Below, piece after piece: positions 11,746-25,920 of a stretch of 64,000 nt of DNA. Positions within the stretch are counted from its first letter, which is position 1; the number at the start of each line of letters is the position of its first letter. Under the pieces are notes generated by a model. That model was not told the origin of the DNA and did not search any database. It saw only the letters and a list, made by a program, of their open reading frames with translations. Source of the stretch: Mantis religiosa (Eukaryota > Arthropoda > Insecta > Mantodea > Mantidae); contig JAUKNK010000152.1 of NCBI GenBank assembly GCA_030765055.1, forward strand, positions 2,027,501 through 2,091,500. The letters are read 5' to 3'. The translations under genes and the position numbers were made by a program.

Positions 11746-14700
11746 GGACTGAGCAGATATTAGATGGGAAGGAGCAAAGATATAATGACTAAAAGAAGAT
11801 CGGTAGAAGGACAAAGAGAGATCCGGACTGAACAGATTTTAGATTAGAACGTGAAAAGATATAATAACTAAAAGAAGATCCGTACAAAGACAAACATGGT
11901 CCCGGACTGAACAGATATTAGATGAGAAGGAGCAAAGATATAATAACTAAAAGAAGATCGGTAGAAAGACAAAGAGTGACCCGGACTGAGCAGATATTAG
12001 ATGGGAAGGAGCAAAGATGTAATGACTAAAAGAAGATCGGTAGATGGACAAAGAGAGTCCCGGACTGAACAGATATTAGATCGGAAGGAGCAAAGATATA
12101 GTAACTAAAAGAAGATCGGTAGAAAGACAAAGAGAGACCCAGACTGAACAGATATTAGATCGGAAGGAACAAAGATATAGTGACTAAAACAAAATCTGTA
12201 GAAAGTCAAAGAGAGACCCAGACTGAACAGATATTAGATCGGAAGGAGCAAAGATATAATAACTAAAGGAAGTTCGGTAGAAAGACAACGAGAGATCCGG
12301 ACTGAACAGATATTAGATCGGAACAAGCAAAGATATAATAACTAAAGGAAGATCGGTAGAAAGACAAAGAGAGACCCGGACTGAACTGATATTAGATCGG
12401 AACGTGCAAAGATGTAATAAATAAAGGAAATCGGTAGAAAGACAAAGAGAGACCCGGACTGAACAAATATTAGATCGGAACGAGCAAAGATATAATAACT
12501 AAGGGAAGATCGGTAGAAAGACAAAGAGAGATCCGGACTGAACAAATATTAGATCGGAACCAGCAAAGATATAATAACTAAAGGAAGATCGGTGGAAAGA
12601 CAAAGAGAGACCCGGACTGAACAAATATTAGATCGGAACGAGCTAAGATATAATTACTAAAGGAAGATCGGTAGAAAGACAAAGAGAGATCCGGTTTGAA
12701 CAAATATTAGATCGGAACGAGCAAAGATATAATAACTAAAGGAAGATCGGTAGAAAGACAAAGAGAGATCCGGACTGAACAAATATTAGATCGGAACGAG
12801 CAAAGATATAATAACTACAGGAAGATAAGTTGAAAGACAAAGAGAGATCCGGACTGAACAAATATTAGATCTGAACGAGCAAAGATATAATAACTAAAGG
12901 AAGATCGGTAGAACGACAAAGAGAGACCCGGACTCAACAAATATTAGATGGGAACGTGCTAAGATGTAATAACTAAAGGAAGATCGGTAGAAAGACAAAG
13001 AGAGATCCGGACTCAACAAATATTAGATCGGAACCTGCAAAGATGTAATAACTAAAGGAAGATCGGTAGAACGACAAAGAGAGACCCGGACTCAACAAAT
13101 ATTAGATCGGAACATGCAAAGATGTAATAACTAAAGGAAGATCAGTAGAAAGACAAAGAGAGACCCGGACTCAACAAATATTAGATCGGAACCTGCAAAG
13201 ATGTAATAACTAAAGGAAGATCGGTAGAACGACAAAGAGAGACCCGGACTCAACAAATATTAGATCGGAACGTGCAAAGATATAATAACTAAAGGAAGAT
13301 CGGTAGAAAGACAAAGAGAGACCCAGACTGAACTGATATTAGATCGGAACGTGCAAAGATATAATAACTAAAGGAAGATCGGTAGAAAGACAAAGAGAGA
13401 CCCGGACTGAACTGATATTAGATCGGATCGAGCAATGATTTAATAACTAAAGGAATATCGGTAGAACGACAAAGAGAGACCCGGACTCAACAAATATTAG
13501 ATCGGAACGTGCTAAGATGTAATAACTAAAGGAAGATCGGTAGAATGACAAAGAGAGATCCGGACTCAACAAATATTAGATCGGAACCTGCAAAGATGTA
13601 ATAACTAAAGGAAGATCGGTAGAACGACAAAGAGAGACCCGGACTCAACAAATATTAGATCGGAACGTGCAAAGATGTAATAACTAAAGGAAGATCGGTA
13701 GAACGACAAAGAGAGACCCGGACTCAACAAATATTAAATCGGAACGAGCAAAGCTGTAATAACTAAAGGAAGATTGGTAGAAAGACAAAGAGAGATCCGG
13801 ACTGAACAGGTATTAGATCCGAACGTGCAAAGATATAATAACTAAAGGAAGATCGGTAGAAAGACAAAGTGAGATCCGGACTGAACAGATATTAGATCGG
13901 AACGAGCAAAGATATAATAACTAAAGAGAGATCGGTAGAAAGACAAACAGAGATCCGGACTGAACAAATATTATATCGAAACGAGCAAAGATATAATAAC
14001 TAAGGAAGATCGGTAGAAAGACAAACAGAGATCCGGACTGAGCAAATATTAGATCGGAACGTGCAAAGATATAATTACTAAAGGAAGATCGGTAGAAAGA
14101 CAAACAGAGATCCAGACTGAACAAATATTAGATCGGAACGAGCAAAGATGTAATAACTAAAGGAAGATCGGTAGAAAGACAAAGAGAGACCCGGACTGAA
14201 CAAATACTAGATCGGAACGTGCAAAGATATAATAACTAAAGGAAGATCGGTAGAAAGACAAAGAGAGATCCGGACTGAACTGATATTAGATCGGAACGTG
14301 CAAAGATATAATAACTAAGGGAAGATCGGTAGAAAGACAAAGAGAGATCCGGACTGAACAAATATTAGATCGGAACGAGCAAAGATATAATAACTAAGGG
14401 AAGATCGGTAGAAAGACAAAGAGAGATCCGGACTGAACAAATATTAGATCGGAACGTGCAAAGATATAATAACTAAAGGAAGATCGGTAGAAAGACAAAG
14501 AGAGATCCGGACTGAACTGATATTAGATCGGAACGTGCAAAGATATAATAACTAAGGGAAGATCGGTAGAAAGACAAAGAGAGATCCAGACTGAACAAAT
14601 ATTAGATCGGAACGTGCAAAGATATAATAACTAAAGGAAGATCGGTAGAAAGACAAAGAGAGATCCGGACTGAACTGATATTAGATCGGAACGTGCAAAG

Positions 14701-15140
14701 ATATAATAACTAAGGGAAGATCGGTAGAAAGACAAAGAGAGATCCGGACTGAACAAATATTAGATCGGAAGGTGCAAAGATATAATAACTAAAGGAAGAT
14801 CGGTAGAAAGACAAAGAGAGACCCGGACTGAACAAATATTAGATCGGAACGTGCAAAGATATAATAACTAAAGGAAGATCGGTAGAAAGAAAAAGAGAGA
14901 TCCGGACTGAACAAATATTAGATCGGAACGAGCAAAGATATAAAAACCAAAGGAAGATCGGTAGAAAGACAACGAGAGATCCGGACTGAACTGATATTAG
15001 ATCGGAACGTGCAAAGATATAATAACTAAAGGAAGATCGGTAGAAAGACAAAGAGAGATCCGGAGTGAACAAATATTGGATCGGAACGTGCAAAGATATA
15101 ATAACTAAAGGAAGATCGGTAGAAAGACAAAGAGAGACCC
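11746..15140 (+). repeat. Block A, copy 1 (3395 bp, 43 monomers)
   Basis: From GGACTGAGCAGATATTAG at 11746 the sequence repeats at 15141 with a constant offset of 3395 bp (43 x 79 minus 2). The unit runs through GATTAGAACGTG, GTAGATGGACAAAG, a CTCAAC subfamily tract, three CTAAGGAAG-type shortened monomers or their neighbours, and an ACGTGC/CTGATATT tract. One difference I can place is A at 13979 against G at 17374 in copy 2. Few other differences are visible, so the duplication is recent. Confidence 0.9.
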
Positions 15141-18100
15141 GGACTGAGCAGATATTAGATGGGAAGGAGCAAAGATATAATGACTAAAAGAAGATCGGTA
15201 GAAGGACAAAGAGAGATCCGGACTGAACAGATTTTAGATTAGAACGTGAAAAGATATAATAACTAAAAGAAGATCCGTACAAAGACAAACATGGTCCCGG
15301 ACTGAACAGATATTAGATGAGAAGGAGCAAAGATATAATAACTAAAAGAAGATCGGTAGAAAGACAAAGAGTGACCCGGACTGAGCAGATATTAGATGGG
15401 AAGGAGCAAAGATGTAATGACTAAAAGAAGATCGGTAGATGGACAAAGAGAGTCCCGGACTGAACAGATATTAGATCGGAAGGAGCAAAGATATAGTAAC
15501 TAAAAGAAGATCGGTAGAAAGACAAAGAGAGACCCAGACTGAACAGATATTAGATCGGAAGGAACAAAGATATAGTGACTAAAACAAAATCTGTAGAAAG
15601 TCAAAGAGAGACCCAGACTGAACAGATATTAGATCGGAAGGAGCAAAGATATAATAACTAAAGGAAGTTCGGTAGAAAGACAACGAGAGATCCGGACTGA
15701 ACAGATATTAGATCGGAACAAGCAAAGATATAATAACTAAAGGAAGATCGGTAGAAAGACAAAGAGAGACCCGGACTGAACTGATATTAGATCGGAACGT
15801 GCAAAGATGTAATAAATAAAGGAAATCGGTAGAAAGACAAAGAGAGACCCGGACTGAACAAATATTAGATCGGAACGAGCAAAGATATAATAACTAAGGG
15901 AAGATCGGTAGAAAGACAAAGAGAGATCCGGACTGAACAAATATTAGATCGGAACCAGCAAAGATATAATAACTAAAGGAAGATCGGTGGAAAGACAAAG
16001 AGAGACCCGGACTGAACAAATATTAGATCGGAACGAGCTAAGATATAATTACTAAAGGAAGATCGGTAGAAAGACAAAGAGAGATCCGGTTTGAACAAAT
16101 ATTAGATCGGAACGAGCAAAGATATAATAACTAAAGGAAGATCGGTAGAAAGACAAAGAGAGATCCGGACTGAACAAATATTAGATCGGAACGAGCAAAG
16201 ATATAATAACTACAGGAAGATAAGTTGAAAGACAAAGAGAGATCCGGACTGAACAAATATTAGATCTGAACGAGCAAAGATATAATAACTAAAGGAAGAT
16301 CGGTAGAACGACAAAGAGAGACCCGGACTCAACAAATATTAGATGGGAACGTGCTAAGATGTAATAACTAAAGGAAGATCGGTAGAAAGACAAAGAGAGA
16401 TCCGGACTCAACAAATATTAGATCGGAACCTGCAAAGATGTAATAACTAAAGGAAGATCGGTAGAACGACAAAGAGAGACCCGGACTCAACAAATATTAG
16501 ATCGGAACATGCAAAGATGTAATAACTAAAGGAAGATCAGTAGAAAGACAAAGAGAGACCCGGACTCAACAAATATTAGATCGGAACCTGCAAAGATGTA
16601 ATAACTAAAGGAAGATCGGTAGAACGACAAAGAGAGACCCGGACTCAACAAATATTAGATCGGAACGTGCAAAGATATAATAACTAAAGGAAGATCGGTA
16701 GAAAGACAAAGAGAGACCCAGACTGAACTGATATTAGATCGGAACGTGCAAAGATATAATAACTAAAGGAAGATCGGTAGAAAGACAAAGAGAGACCCGG
16801 ACTGAACTGATATTAGATCGGATCGAGCAATGATTTAATAACTAAAGGAATATCGGTAGAACGACAAAGAGAGACCCGGACTCAACAAATATTAGATCGG
16901 AACGTGCTAAGATGTAATAACTAAAGGAAGATCGGTAGAATGACAAAGAGAGATCCGGACTCAACAAATATTAGATCGGAACCTGCAAAGATGTAATAAC
17001 TAAAGGAAGATCGGTAGAACGACAAAGAGAGACCCGGACTCAACAAATATTAGATCGGAACGTGCAAAGATGTAATAACTAAAGGAAGATCGGTAGAACG
17101 ACAAAGAGAGACCCGGACTCAACAAATATTAAATCGGAACGAGCAAAGCTGTAATAACTAAAGGAAGATTGGTAGAAAGACAAAGAGAGATCCGGACTGA
17201 ACAGGTATTAGATCCGAACGTGCAAAGATATAATAACTAAAGGAAGATCGGTAGAAAGACAAAGTGAGATCCGGACTGAACAGATATTAGATCGGAACGA
17301 GCAAAGATATAATAACTAAAGAGAGATCGGTAGAAAGACAAACAGAGATCCGGACTGAACAAATATTATATCGGAACGAGCAAAGATATAATAACTAAGG
17401 AAGATCGGTAGAAAGACAAACAGAGATCCGGACTGAGCAAATATTAGATCGGAACGTGCAAAGATATAATTACTAAAGGAAGATCGGTAGAAAGACAAAC
17501 AGAGATCCAGACTGAACAAATATTAGATCGGAACGAGCAAAGATGTAATAACTAAAGGAAGATCGGTAGAAAGACAAAGAGAGACCCGGACTGAACAAAT
17601 ACTAGATCGGAACGTGCAAAGATATAATAACTAAAGGAAGATCGGTAGAAAGACAAAGAGAGATCCGGACTGAACTGATATTAGATCGGAACGTGCAAAG
17701 ATATAATAACTAAGGGAAGATCGGTAGAAAGACAAAGAGAGATCCGGACTGAACAAATATTAGATCGGAACGAGCAAAGATATAATAACTAAGGGAAGAT
17801 CGGTAGAAAGACAAAGAGAGATCCGGACTGAACAAATATTAGATCGGAACGTGCAAAGATATAATAACTAAAGGAAGATCGGTAGAAAGACAAAGAGAGA
17901 TCCGGACTGAACTGATATTAGATCGGAACGTGCAAAGATATAATAACTAAGGGAAGATCGGTAGAAAGACAAAGAGAGATCCAGACTGAACAAATATTAG
18001 ATCGGAACGTGCAAAGATATAATAACTAAAGGAAGATCGGTAGAAAGACAAAGAGAGATCCGGACTGAACTGATATTAGATCGGAACGTGCAAAGATATA

Positions 18101-18535
18101 ATAACTAAGGGAAGATCGGTAGAAAGACAAAGAGAGATCCGGACTGAACAAATATTAGATCGGAAGGTGCAAAGATATAATAACTAAAGGAAGATCGGTA
18201 GAAAGACAAAGAGAGACCCGGACTGAACAAATATTAGATCGGAACGTGCAAAGATATAATAACTAAAGGAAGATCGGTAGAAAGAAAAAGAGAGATCCGG
18301 ACTGAACAAATATTAGATCGGAACGAGCAAAGATATAAAAACCAAAGGAAGATCGGTAGAAAGACAACGAGAGATCCGGACTGAACTGATATTAGATCGG
18401 AACGTGCAAAGATATAATAACTAAAGGAAGATCGGTAGAAAGACAAAGAGAGATCCGGAGTGAACAAATATTGGATCGGAACGTGCAAAGATATAATAAC
18501 TAAAGGAAGATCGGTAGAAAGACAAAGAGAGACCC
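15141..18535 (+). repeat. Block A, copy 2 (3395 bp)
   Basis: Tandem partner of the block starting at 11746, in perfect register. It is also the first part of a larger unit: 15141 onward matches 20747 onward at a constant 5606-bp offset (71 x 79 minus 3). Block A's right end abuts block B here, whereas copy 1 abuts another block A. Confidence 0.9.
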
Positions 18536-20314
18536 GGACTGAACTGATATTAGATCGGAACGTGCAAAGATATAATAACTAAAGGAAGATCGGTAGAAAG
18601 ACAAAGAGAGACCCAGACTGAACTGATATTAGATCGGAACGTGCAAAGATATAATAACTAAAGGAAGATGGTAGAAAGACAAAGAGAGATCCGGAGTGAA
18701 CAAATATTGGATCGGAAGGTGCAAAGATATAATAACTAAAGGAAGATCGGTAGAAAGACAAAGAGAGACCCGGACTGAACTGATATTAGATTGCAACGTG
18801 CAAAGATATAATAACTAAAGGAAGATCGGTAGAAAGACAAAGAGAGACCCGGACTGAACTGATATTAGATCGGAACGTGCAAAGATATAATAACTAAAGG
18901 AAGATCGGTAGAAAGACAAAGAGAGACCCAGACTGAACTGATATTAGATCGGAACGTGCAAAGATATAATAACTAAAGGAAGATCGGTAGAAAGACAAAG
19001 AGAGACCCGGACTGAACTGATATTAGATCGGAACGTGCAAAGATATAATAACTAAAGGAAGATCGGTAGAAAGACAAAGAGAGACCCGGACTGAACTGAT
19101 ATTAGATCGGAACGTGCAAAGATATAATAACTAAAGGAAGATCGGTAGAAAGACAAAGAGAGACCCAGACTGAACTGATATTAGATCGGAACGTGCAAAG
19201 ATATAATAACTAAAGGAAGATCGGTAGAAAGACAAAGAGAGACCCGGACTGAACTGATATTAGATCGGAACGTGCAAAGATATAATAACTAAAGGAAGAT
19301 CGGTAGAAAGACAAAGAGAGACCCAGACTGAACTGATATTAGATCGGAACGTGCAAAGATATAATAACTAAAGGAAGATCGGTAGAAAGACAAAGAGAGA
19401 CCCGGACTGAACTGATATTAGATCGGAACGTGCAAAGATATAATAACTAAAGGAAGATCGGTAGAAAGGCAAAGAGAGACCCGGACTGAACTGATATTAG
19501 ATCGGAGCGTGCAAAGATATAATAACTAAAGGAAGATCGGTAGAAAGACAAAGAGAGACCCAGACTGAACTGATATTAGATCGGAACGTGCAAAGATATA
19601 ATAACTAAAGGAAGATCGGTAGAAAGACAAAGAGAGACCCGGACTGAACTGATATTCGATCGGAACGTGCAAAGATATTATAACTAAAGGAAGATCGGTA
19701 GAAAGACAAAGAGAGACCCGGACTGAACAAATATTAGATCGGAACGTGCAAAGATATAATAACTAAAGGAAGATCGGTAGAAAGACAAAGAGAGACCCAG
19801 ACTGAACTGATATTAGATCGGAACGTGCAAAGATATAATAACTAAAGGAAGATCGGTGGAAAGACAAAGAGAGACCCGGACTGAACTGATATTAGATCGG
19901 AACGTGCAAAGATATAATAACTAAAGGAAGATCGGTAGAAAGACAAAGAGAGACCCAGACTGAACAAATATTAGATCGGAACGAGCAAAGCTATAATAAC
20001 TAAAGGAAGATCGGTAGAAAGACAAAGAGAGACCCGGACTGAACATATATTAGATCGGAACGTGCAAAGATATAATAACTAAAGGAAGATCGGTAGAAAG
20101 ACAAAGAGAGACCCGGACTGAACAAATATTAGATCGGAACGTGCAAAGATATAATAACTAAAGGAAGATCGGTAGAAAGACAAAGAGAGACCCAGACTGA
20201 ACAAATATTAGATCGGAACGAGCAAAGCTATAATAACTAAAGGAAGATCGGTAGAAAGACAAAGAGAGAACCGGACTGAACTGATATTAGATCGGAACGT
20301 GCAAAGATATAATA
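18536..20314 (+). repeat. Block B, copy 1, with an 8-monomer (632-bp) higher-order repeat
   Basis: The monomers here are nearly identical (GACCCGGACTGAACTGAT with ACGTGC). A diagnostic CCCAG in place of CCCGG starts at 18927, 19164, 19322, 19559, 19796, 19954 and 20191. The spacings are 3, 2, 3, 3, 2 and 3 monomers, so the pattern repeats every 632 bp. Private changes (AAAGGCAAAG near 19465, GATATTCGATCGG near 19653) mark single monomers and are copied intact into block B copy 2. Confidence 0.85.
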
Positions 20315-20746
20315 ACTAAGGGAAGATCGGTAGAAAGACAAAGAGAGATCCGGACTGAACAAATATTAGATCGGAAGGTGCAAAGATATAATAACTAAAG
20401 GAAGATCGGTAGAAAGACAAAGAGAGACCCGGACTGAACAAATATTAGATCGGAACGTGCAAAGATATAATAACTAAAGGAAGATCGGTAGAAAGAAAAA
20501 GAGAGATCCGGACTGAACAAATATTAGATCGGAACGAGCAAAGATATAAAAACCAAAGGAAGATCGGTAGAAAGACAACGAGAGATCCGGACTGAACTGA
20601 TATTAGATCGGAACGTGCAAAGATATAATAACTAAAGGAAGATCGGTAGAAAGACAAAGAGAGATCCGGAGTGAACAAATATTGGATCGGAACGTGCAAA
20701 GATATAATAACTAAAGGAAGATCGGTAGAAAGACAAAGAGAGACCC
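20315..20746 (+). repeat. Short copy of the right end of block A
   Basis: From AACTAAGGGAAG on, this 432-bp stretch matches the last part of block A (about 14709-15140 and 18104-18535), including GATCGGAAGGTGC and ATAAAAACCAAAGG. It ends exactly where block A copy 3 begins, so the array looks as if recombination joined block B back into the end of block A. Confidence 0.85.
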
Positions 20747-23700
20747 GGACTGAGCAGATATTAGATGGGAAGGAGCAAAGATATAATGACTAAAAGAAGA
20801 TCGGTAGAAGGACAAAGAGAGATCCGGACTGAACAGATTTTAGATTAGAACGTGAAAAGATATAATAACTAAAAGAAGATCCGTACAAAGACAAACATGG
20901 TCCCGGACTGAACAGATATTAGATGAGAAGGAGCAAAGATATAATAACTAAAAGAAGATCGGTAGAAAGACAAAGAGTGACCCGGACTGAGCAGATATTA
21001 GATGGGAAGGAGCAAAGATGTAATGACTAAAAGAAGATCGGTAGATGGACAAAGAGAGTCCCGGACTGAACAGATATTAGATCGGAAGGAGCAAAGATAT
21101 AGTAACTAAAAGAAGATCGGTAGAAAGACAAAGAGAGACCCAGACTGAACAGATATTAGATCGGAAGGAACAAAGATATAGTGACTAAAACAAAATCTGT
21201 AGAAAGTCAAAGAGAGACCCAGACTGAACAGATATTAGATCGGAAGGAGCAAAGATATAATAACTAAAGGAAGTTCGGTAGAAAGACAACGAGAGATCCG
21301 GACTGAACAGATATTAGATCGGAACAAGCAAAGATATAATAACTAAAGGAAGATCGGTAGAAAGACAAAGAGAGACCCGGACTGAACTGATATTAGATCG
21401 GAACGTGCAAAGATGTAATAAATAAAGGAAATCGGTAGAAAGACAAAGAGAGACCCGGACTGAACAAATATTAGATCGGAACGAGCAAAGATATAATAAC
21501 TAAGGGAAGATCGGTAGAAAGACAAAGAGAGATCCGGACTGAACAAATATTAGATCGGAACCAGCAAAGATATAATAACTAAAGGAAGATCGGTGGAAAG
21601 ACAAAGAGAGACCCGGACTGAACAAATATTAGATCGGAACGAGCTAAGATATAATTACTAAAGGAAGATCGGTAGAAAGACAAAGAGAGATCCGGTTTGA
21701 ACAAATATTAGATCGGAACGAGCAAAGATATAATAACTAAAGGAAGATCGGTAGAAAGACAAAGAGAGATCCGGACTGAACAAATATTAGATCGGAACGA
21801 GCAAAGATATAATAACTACAGGAAGATAAGTTGAAAGACAAAGAGAGATCCGGACTGAACAAATATTAGATCTGAACGAGCAAAGATATAATAACTAAAG
21901 GAAGATCGGTAGAACGACAAAGAGAGACCCGGACTCAACAAATATTAGATGGGAACGTGCTAAGATGTAATAACTAAAGGAAGATCGGTAGAAAGACAAA
22001 GAGAGATCCGGACTCAACAAATATTAGATCGGAACCTGCAAAGATGTAATAACTAAAGGAAGATCGGTAGAACGACAAAGAGAGACCCGGACTCAACAAA
22101 TATTAGATCGGAACATGCAAAGATGTAATAACTAAAGGAAGATCAGTAGAAAGACAAAGAGAGACCCGGACTCAACAAATATTAGATCGGAACCTGCAAA
22201 GATGTAATAACTAAAGGAAGATCGGTAGAACGACAAAGAGAGACCCGGACTCAACAAATATTAGATCGGAACGTGCAAAGATATAATAACTAAAGGAAGA
22301 TCGGTAGAAAGACAAAGAGAGACCCAGACTGAACTGATATTAGATCGGAACGTGCAAAGATATAATAACTAAAGGAAGATCGGTAGAAAGACAAAGAGAG
22401 ACCCGGACTGAACTGATATTAGATCGGATCGAGCAATGATTTAATAACTAAAGGAATATCGGTAGAACGACAAAGAGAGACCCGGACTCAACAAATATTA
22501 GATCGGAACGTGCTAAGATGTAATAACTAAAGGAAGATCGGTAGAATGACAAAGAGAGATCCGGACTCAACAAATATTAGATCGGAACCTGCAAAGATGT
22601 AATAACTAAAGGAAGATCGGTAGAACGACAAAGAGAGACCCGGACTCAACAAATATTAGATCGGAACGTGCAAAGATGTAATAACTAAAGGAAGATCGGT
22701 AGAACGACAAAGAGAGACCCGGACTCAACAAATATTAAATCGGAACGAGCAAAGCTGTAATAACTAAAGGAAGATTGGTAGAAAGACAAAGAGAGATCCG
22801 GACTGAACAGGTATTAGATCCGAACGTGCAAAGATATAATAACTAAAGGAAGATCGGTAGAAAGACAAAGTGAGATCCGGACTGAACAGATATTAGATCG
22901 GAACGAGCAAAGATATAATAACTAAAGAGAGATCGGTAGAAAGACAAACAGAGATCCGGACTGAACAAATATTATATCGGAACGAGCAAAGATATAATAA
23001 CTAAGGAAGATCGGTAGAAAGACAAACAGAGATCCGGACTGAGCAAATATTAGATCGGAACGTGCAAAGATATAATTACTAAAGGAAGATCGGTAGAAAG
23101 ACAAACAGAGATCCAGACTGAACAAATATTAGATCGGAACGAGCAAAGATGTAATAACTAAAGGAAGATCGGTAGAAAGACAAAGAGAGACCCGGACTGA
23201 ACAAATACTAGATCGGAACGTGCAAAGATATAATAACTAAAGGAAGATCGGTAGAAAGACAAAGAGAGATCCGGACTGAACTGATATTAGATCGGAACGT
23301 GCAAAGATATAATAACTAAGGGAAGATCGGTAGAAAGACAAAGAGAGATCCGGACTGAACAAATATTAGATCGGAACGAGCAAAGATATAATAACTAAGG
23401 GAAGATCGGTAGAAAGACAAAGAGAGATCCGGACTGAACAAATATTAGATCGGAACGTGCAAAGATATAATAACTAAAGGAAGATCGGTAGAAAGACAAA
23501 GAGAGATCCGGACTGAACTGATATTAGATCGGAACGTGCAAAGATATAATAACTAAGGGAAGATCGGTAGAAAGACAAAGAGAGATCCAGACTGAACAAA
23601 TATTAGATCGGAACGTGCAAAGATATAATAACTAAAGGAAGATCGGTAGAAAGACAAAGAGAGATCCGGACTGAACTGATATTAGATCGGAACGTGCAAA

Positions 23701-24141
23701 GATATAATAACTAAGGGAAGATCGGTAGAAAGACAAAGAGAGATCCGGACTGAACAAATATTAGATCGGAAGGTGCAAAGATATAATAACTAAAGGAAGA
23801 TCGGTAGAAAGACAAAGAGAGACCCGGACTGAACAAATATTAGATCGGAACGTGCAAAGATATAATAACTAAAGGAAGATCGGTAGAAAGAAAAAGAGAG
23901 ATCCGGACTGAACAAATATTAGATCGGAACGAGCAAAGATATAAAAACCAAAGGAAGATCGGTAGAAAGACAACGAGAGATCCGGACTGAACTGATATTA
24001 GATCGGAACGTGCAAAGATATAATAACTAAAGGAAGATCGGTAGAAAGACAAAGAGAGATCCGGAGTGAACAAATATTGGATCGGAACGTGCAAAGATAT
24101 AATAACTAAAGGAAGATCGGTAGAAAGACAAAGAGAGACCC
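20747..24141 (+). repeat. Block A, copy 3
   Basis: Matches 15141-18535 at the 5606-bp offset. Its right-hand part (from 22161) is at the same time the beginning of the first copy of the 9160-bp unit, so two generations of duplication overlap in this block. Confidence 0.9.
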
Positions 24142-25920
24142 GGACTGAACTGATATTAGATCGGAACGTGCAAAGATATAATAACTAAAGGAAGATCGGT
24201 AGAAAGACAAAGAGAGACCCAGACTGAACTGATATTAGATCGGAACGTGCAAAGATATAATAACTAAAGGAAGATGGTAGAAAGACAAAGAGAGATCCGG
24301 AGTGAACAAATATTGGATCGGAACGTGCAAAGATATAATAACTAAAGGAAGATCGGTAGAAAGACAAAGAGAGACCCGGACTGAACTGATATTAGATTGC
24401 AACGTGCAAAGATATAATAACTAAAGGAAGATCGGTAGAAAGACAAAGAGAGACCCGGACTGAACTGATATTAGATCGGAACGTGCAAAGATATAATAAC
24501 TAAAGGAAGATCGGTAGAAAGACAAAGAGAGACCCAGACTGAACTGATATTAGATCGGAACGTGCAAAGATATAATAACTAAAGGAAGATCGGTAGAAAG
24601 ACAAAGAGAGACCCGGACTGAACTGATATTAGATCGGAACGTGCAAAGATATAATAACTAAAGGAAGATCGGTAGAAAGACAAAGAGAGACCCGGACTGA
24701 ACTGATATTAGATCGGAACGTGCAAAGATATAATAACTAAAGGAAGATCGGTAGAAAGACAAAGAGAGACCCAGACTGAACTGATATTAGATCGGAACGT
24801 GCAAAGATATAATAACTAAAGGAAGATCGGTAGAAAGACAAAGAGAGACCCGGACTGAACTGATATTAGATCGGAACGTGCAAAGATATAATAACTAAAG
24901 GAAGATCGGTAGAAAGACAAAGAGAGACCCAGACTGAACTGATATTAGATCGGAACGTGCAAAGATATAATAACTAAAGGAAGATCGGTAGAAAGACAAA
25001 GAGAGACCCGGACTGAACTGATATTAGATCGGAACGTGCAAAGATATAATAACTAAAGGAAGATCGGTAGAAAGGCAAAGAGAGACCCGGACTGAACTGA
25101 TATTAGATCGGAGCGTGCAAAGATATAATAACTAAAGGAAGATCGGTAGAAAGACAAAGAGAGACCCAGACTGAACTGATATTAGATCGGAACGTGCAAA
25201 GATATAATAACTAAAGGAAGATCGGTAGAAAGACAAAGAGAGACCCGGACTGAACTGATATTCGATCGGAACGTGCAAAGATATTATAACTAAAGGAAGA
25301 TCGGTAGAAAGACAAAGAGAGACCCGGACTGAACAAATATTAGATCGGAACGTGCAAAGATATAATAACTAAAGGAAGATCGGTAGAAAGACAAAGAGAG
25401 ACCCAGACTGAACTGATATTAGATCGGAACGTGCAAAGATATAATAACTAAAGGAAGATCGGTGGAAAGACAAAGAGAGACCCGGACTGAACTGATATTA
25501 GATCGGAACGTGCAAAGATATAATAACTAAAGGAAGATCGGTAGAAAGACAAAGAGAGACCCAGACTGAACAAATATTAGATCGGAACGAGCAAAGCTAT
25601 AATAACTAAAGGAAGATCGGTAGAAAGACAAAGAGAGACCCGGACTGAACATATATTAGATCGGAACGTGCAAAGATATAATAACTAAAGGAAGATCGGT
25701 AGAAAGACAAAGAGAGACCCGGACTGAACAAATATTAGATCGGAACGTGCAAAGATATAATAACTAAAGGAAGATCGGTAGAAAGACAAAGAGAGACCCA
25801 GACTGAACAAATATTAGATCGGAACGAGCAAAGCTATAATAACTAAAGGAAGATCGGTAGAAAGACAAAGAGAGAACCGGACTGAACTGATATTAGATCG
25901 GAACGTGCAAAGATATAATA
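24142..25920 (+). repeat. Block B, copy 2
   Basis: Matches 18536-20314 at the 5606-bp offset, including the private markers AAAGGCAAAG and GATATTCGATCGG and the 8-monomer CCCAG pattern. A visible difference is GATCGGAACGTGC near 24307 against GATCGGAAGGTGC near 18713 in copy 1. The 5606-bp match ends about 25920, where AAAGACGAAGAG appears in place of the copy-1 sequence. Confidence 0.85.
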
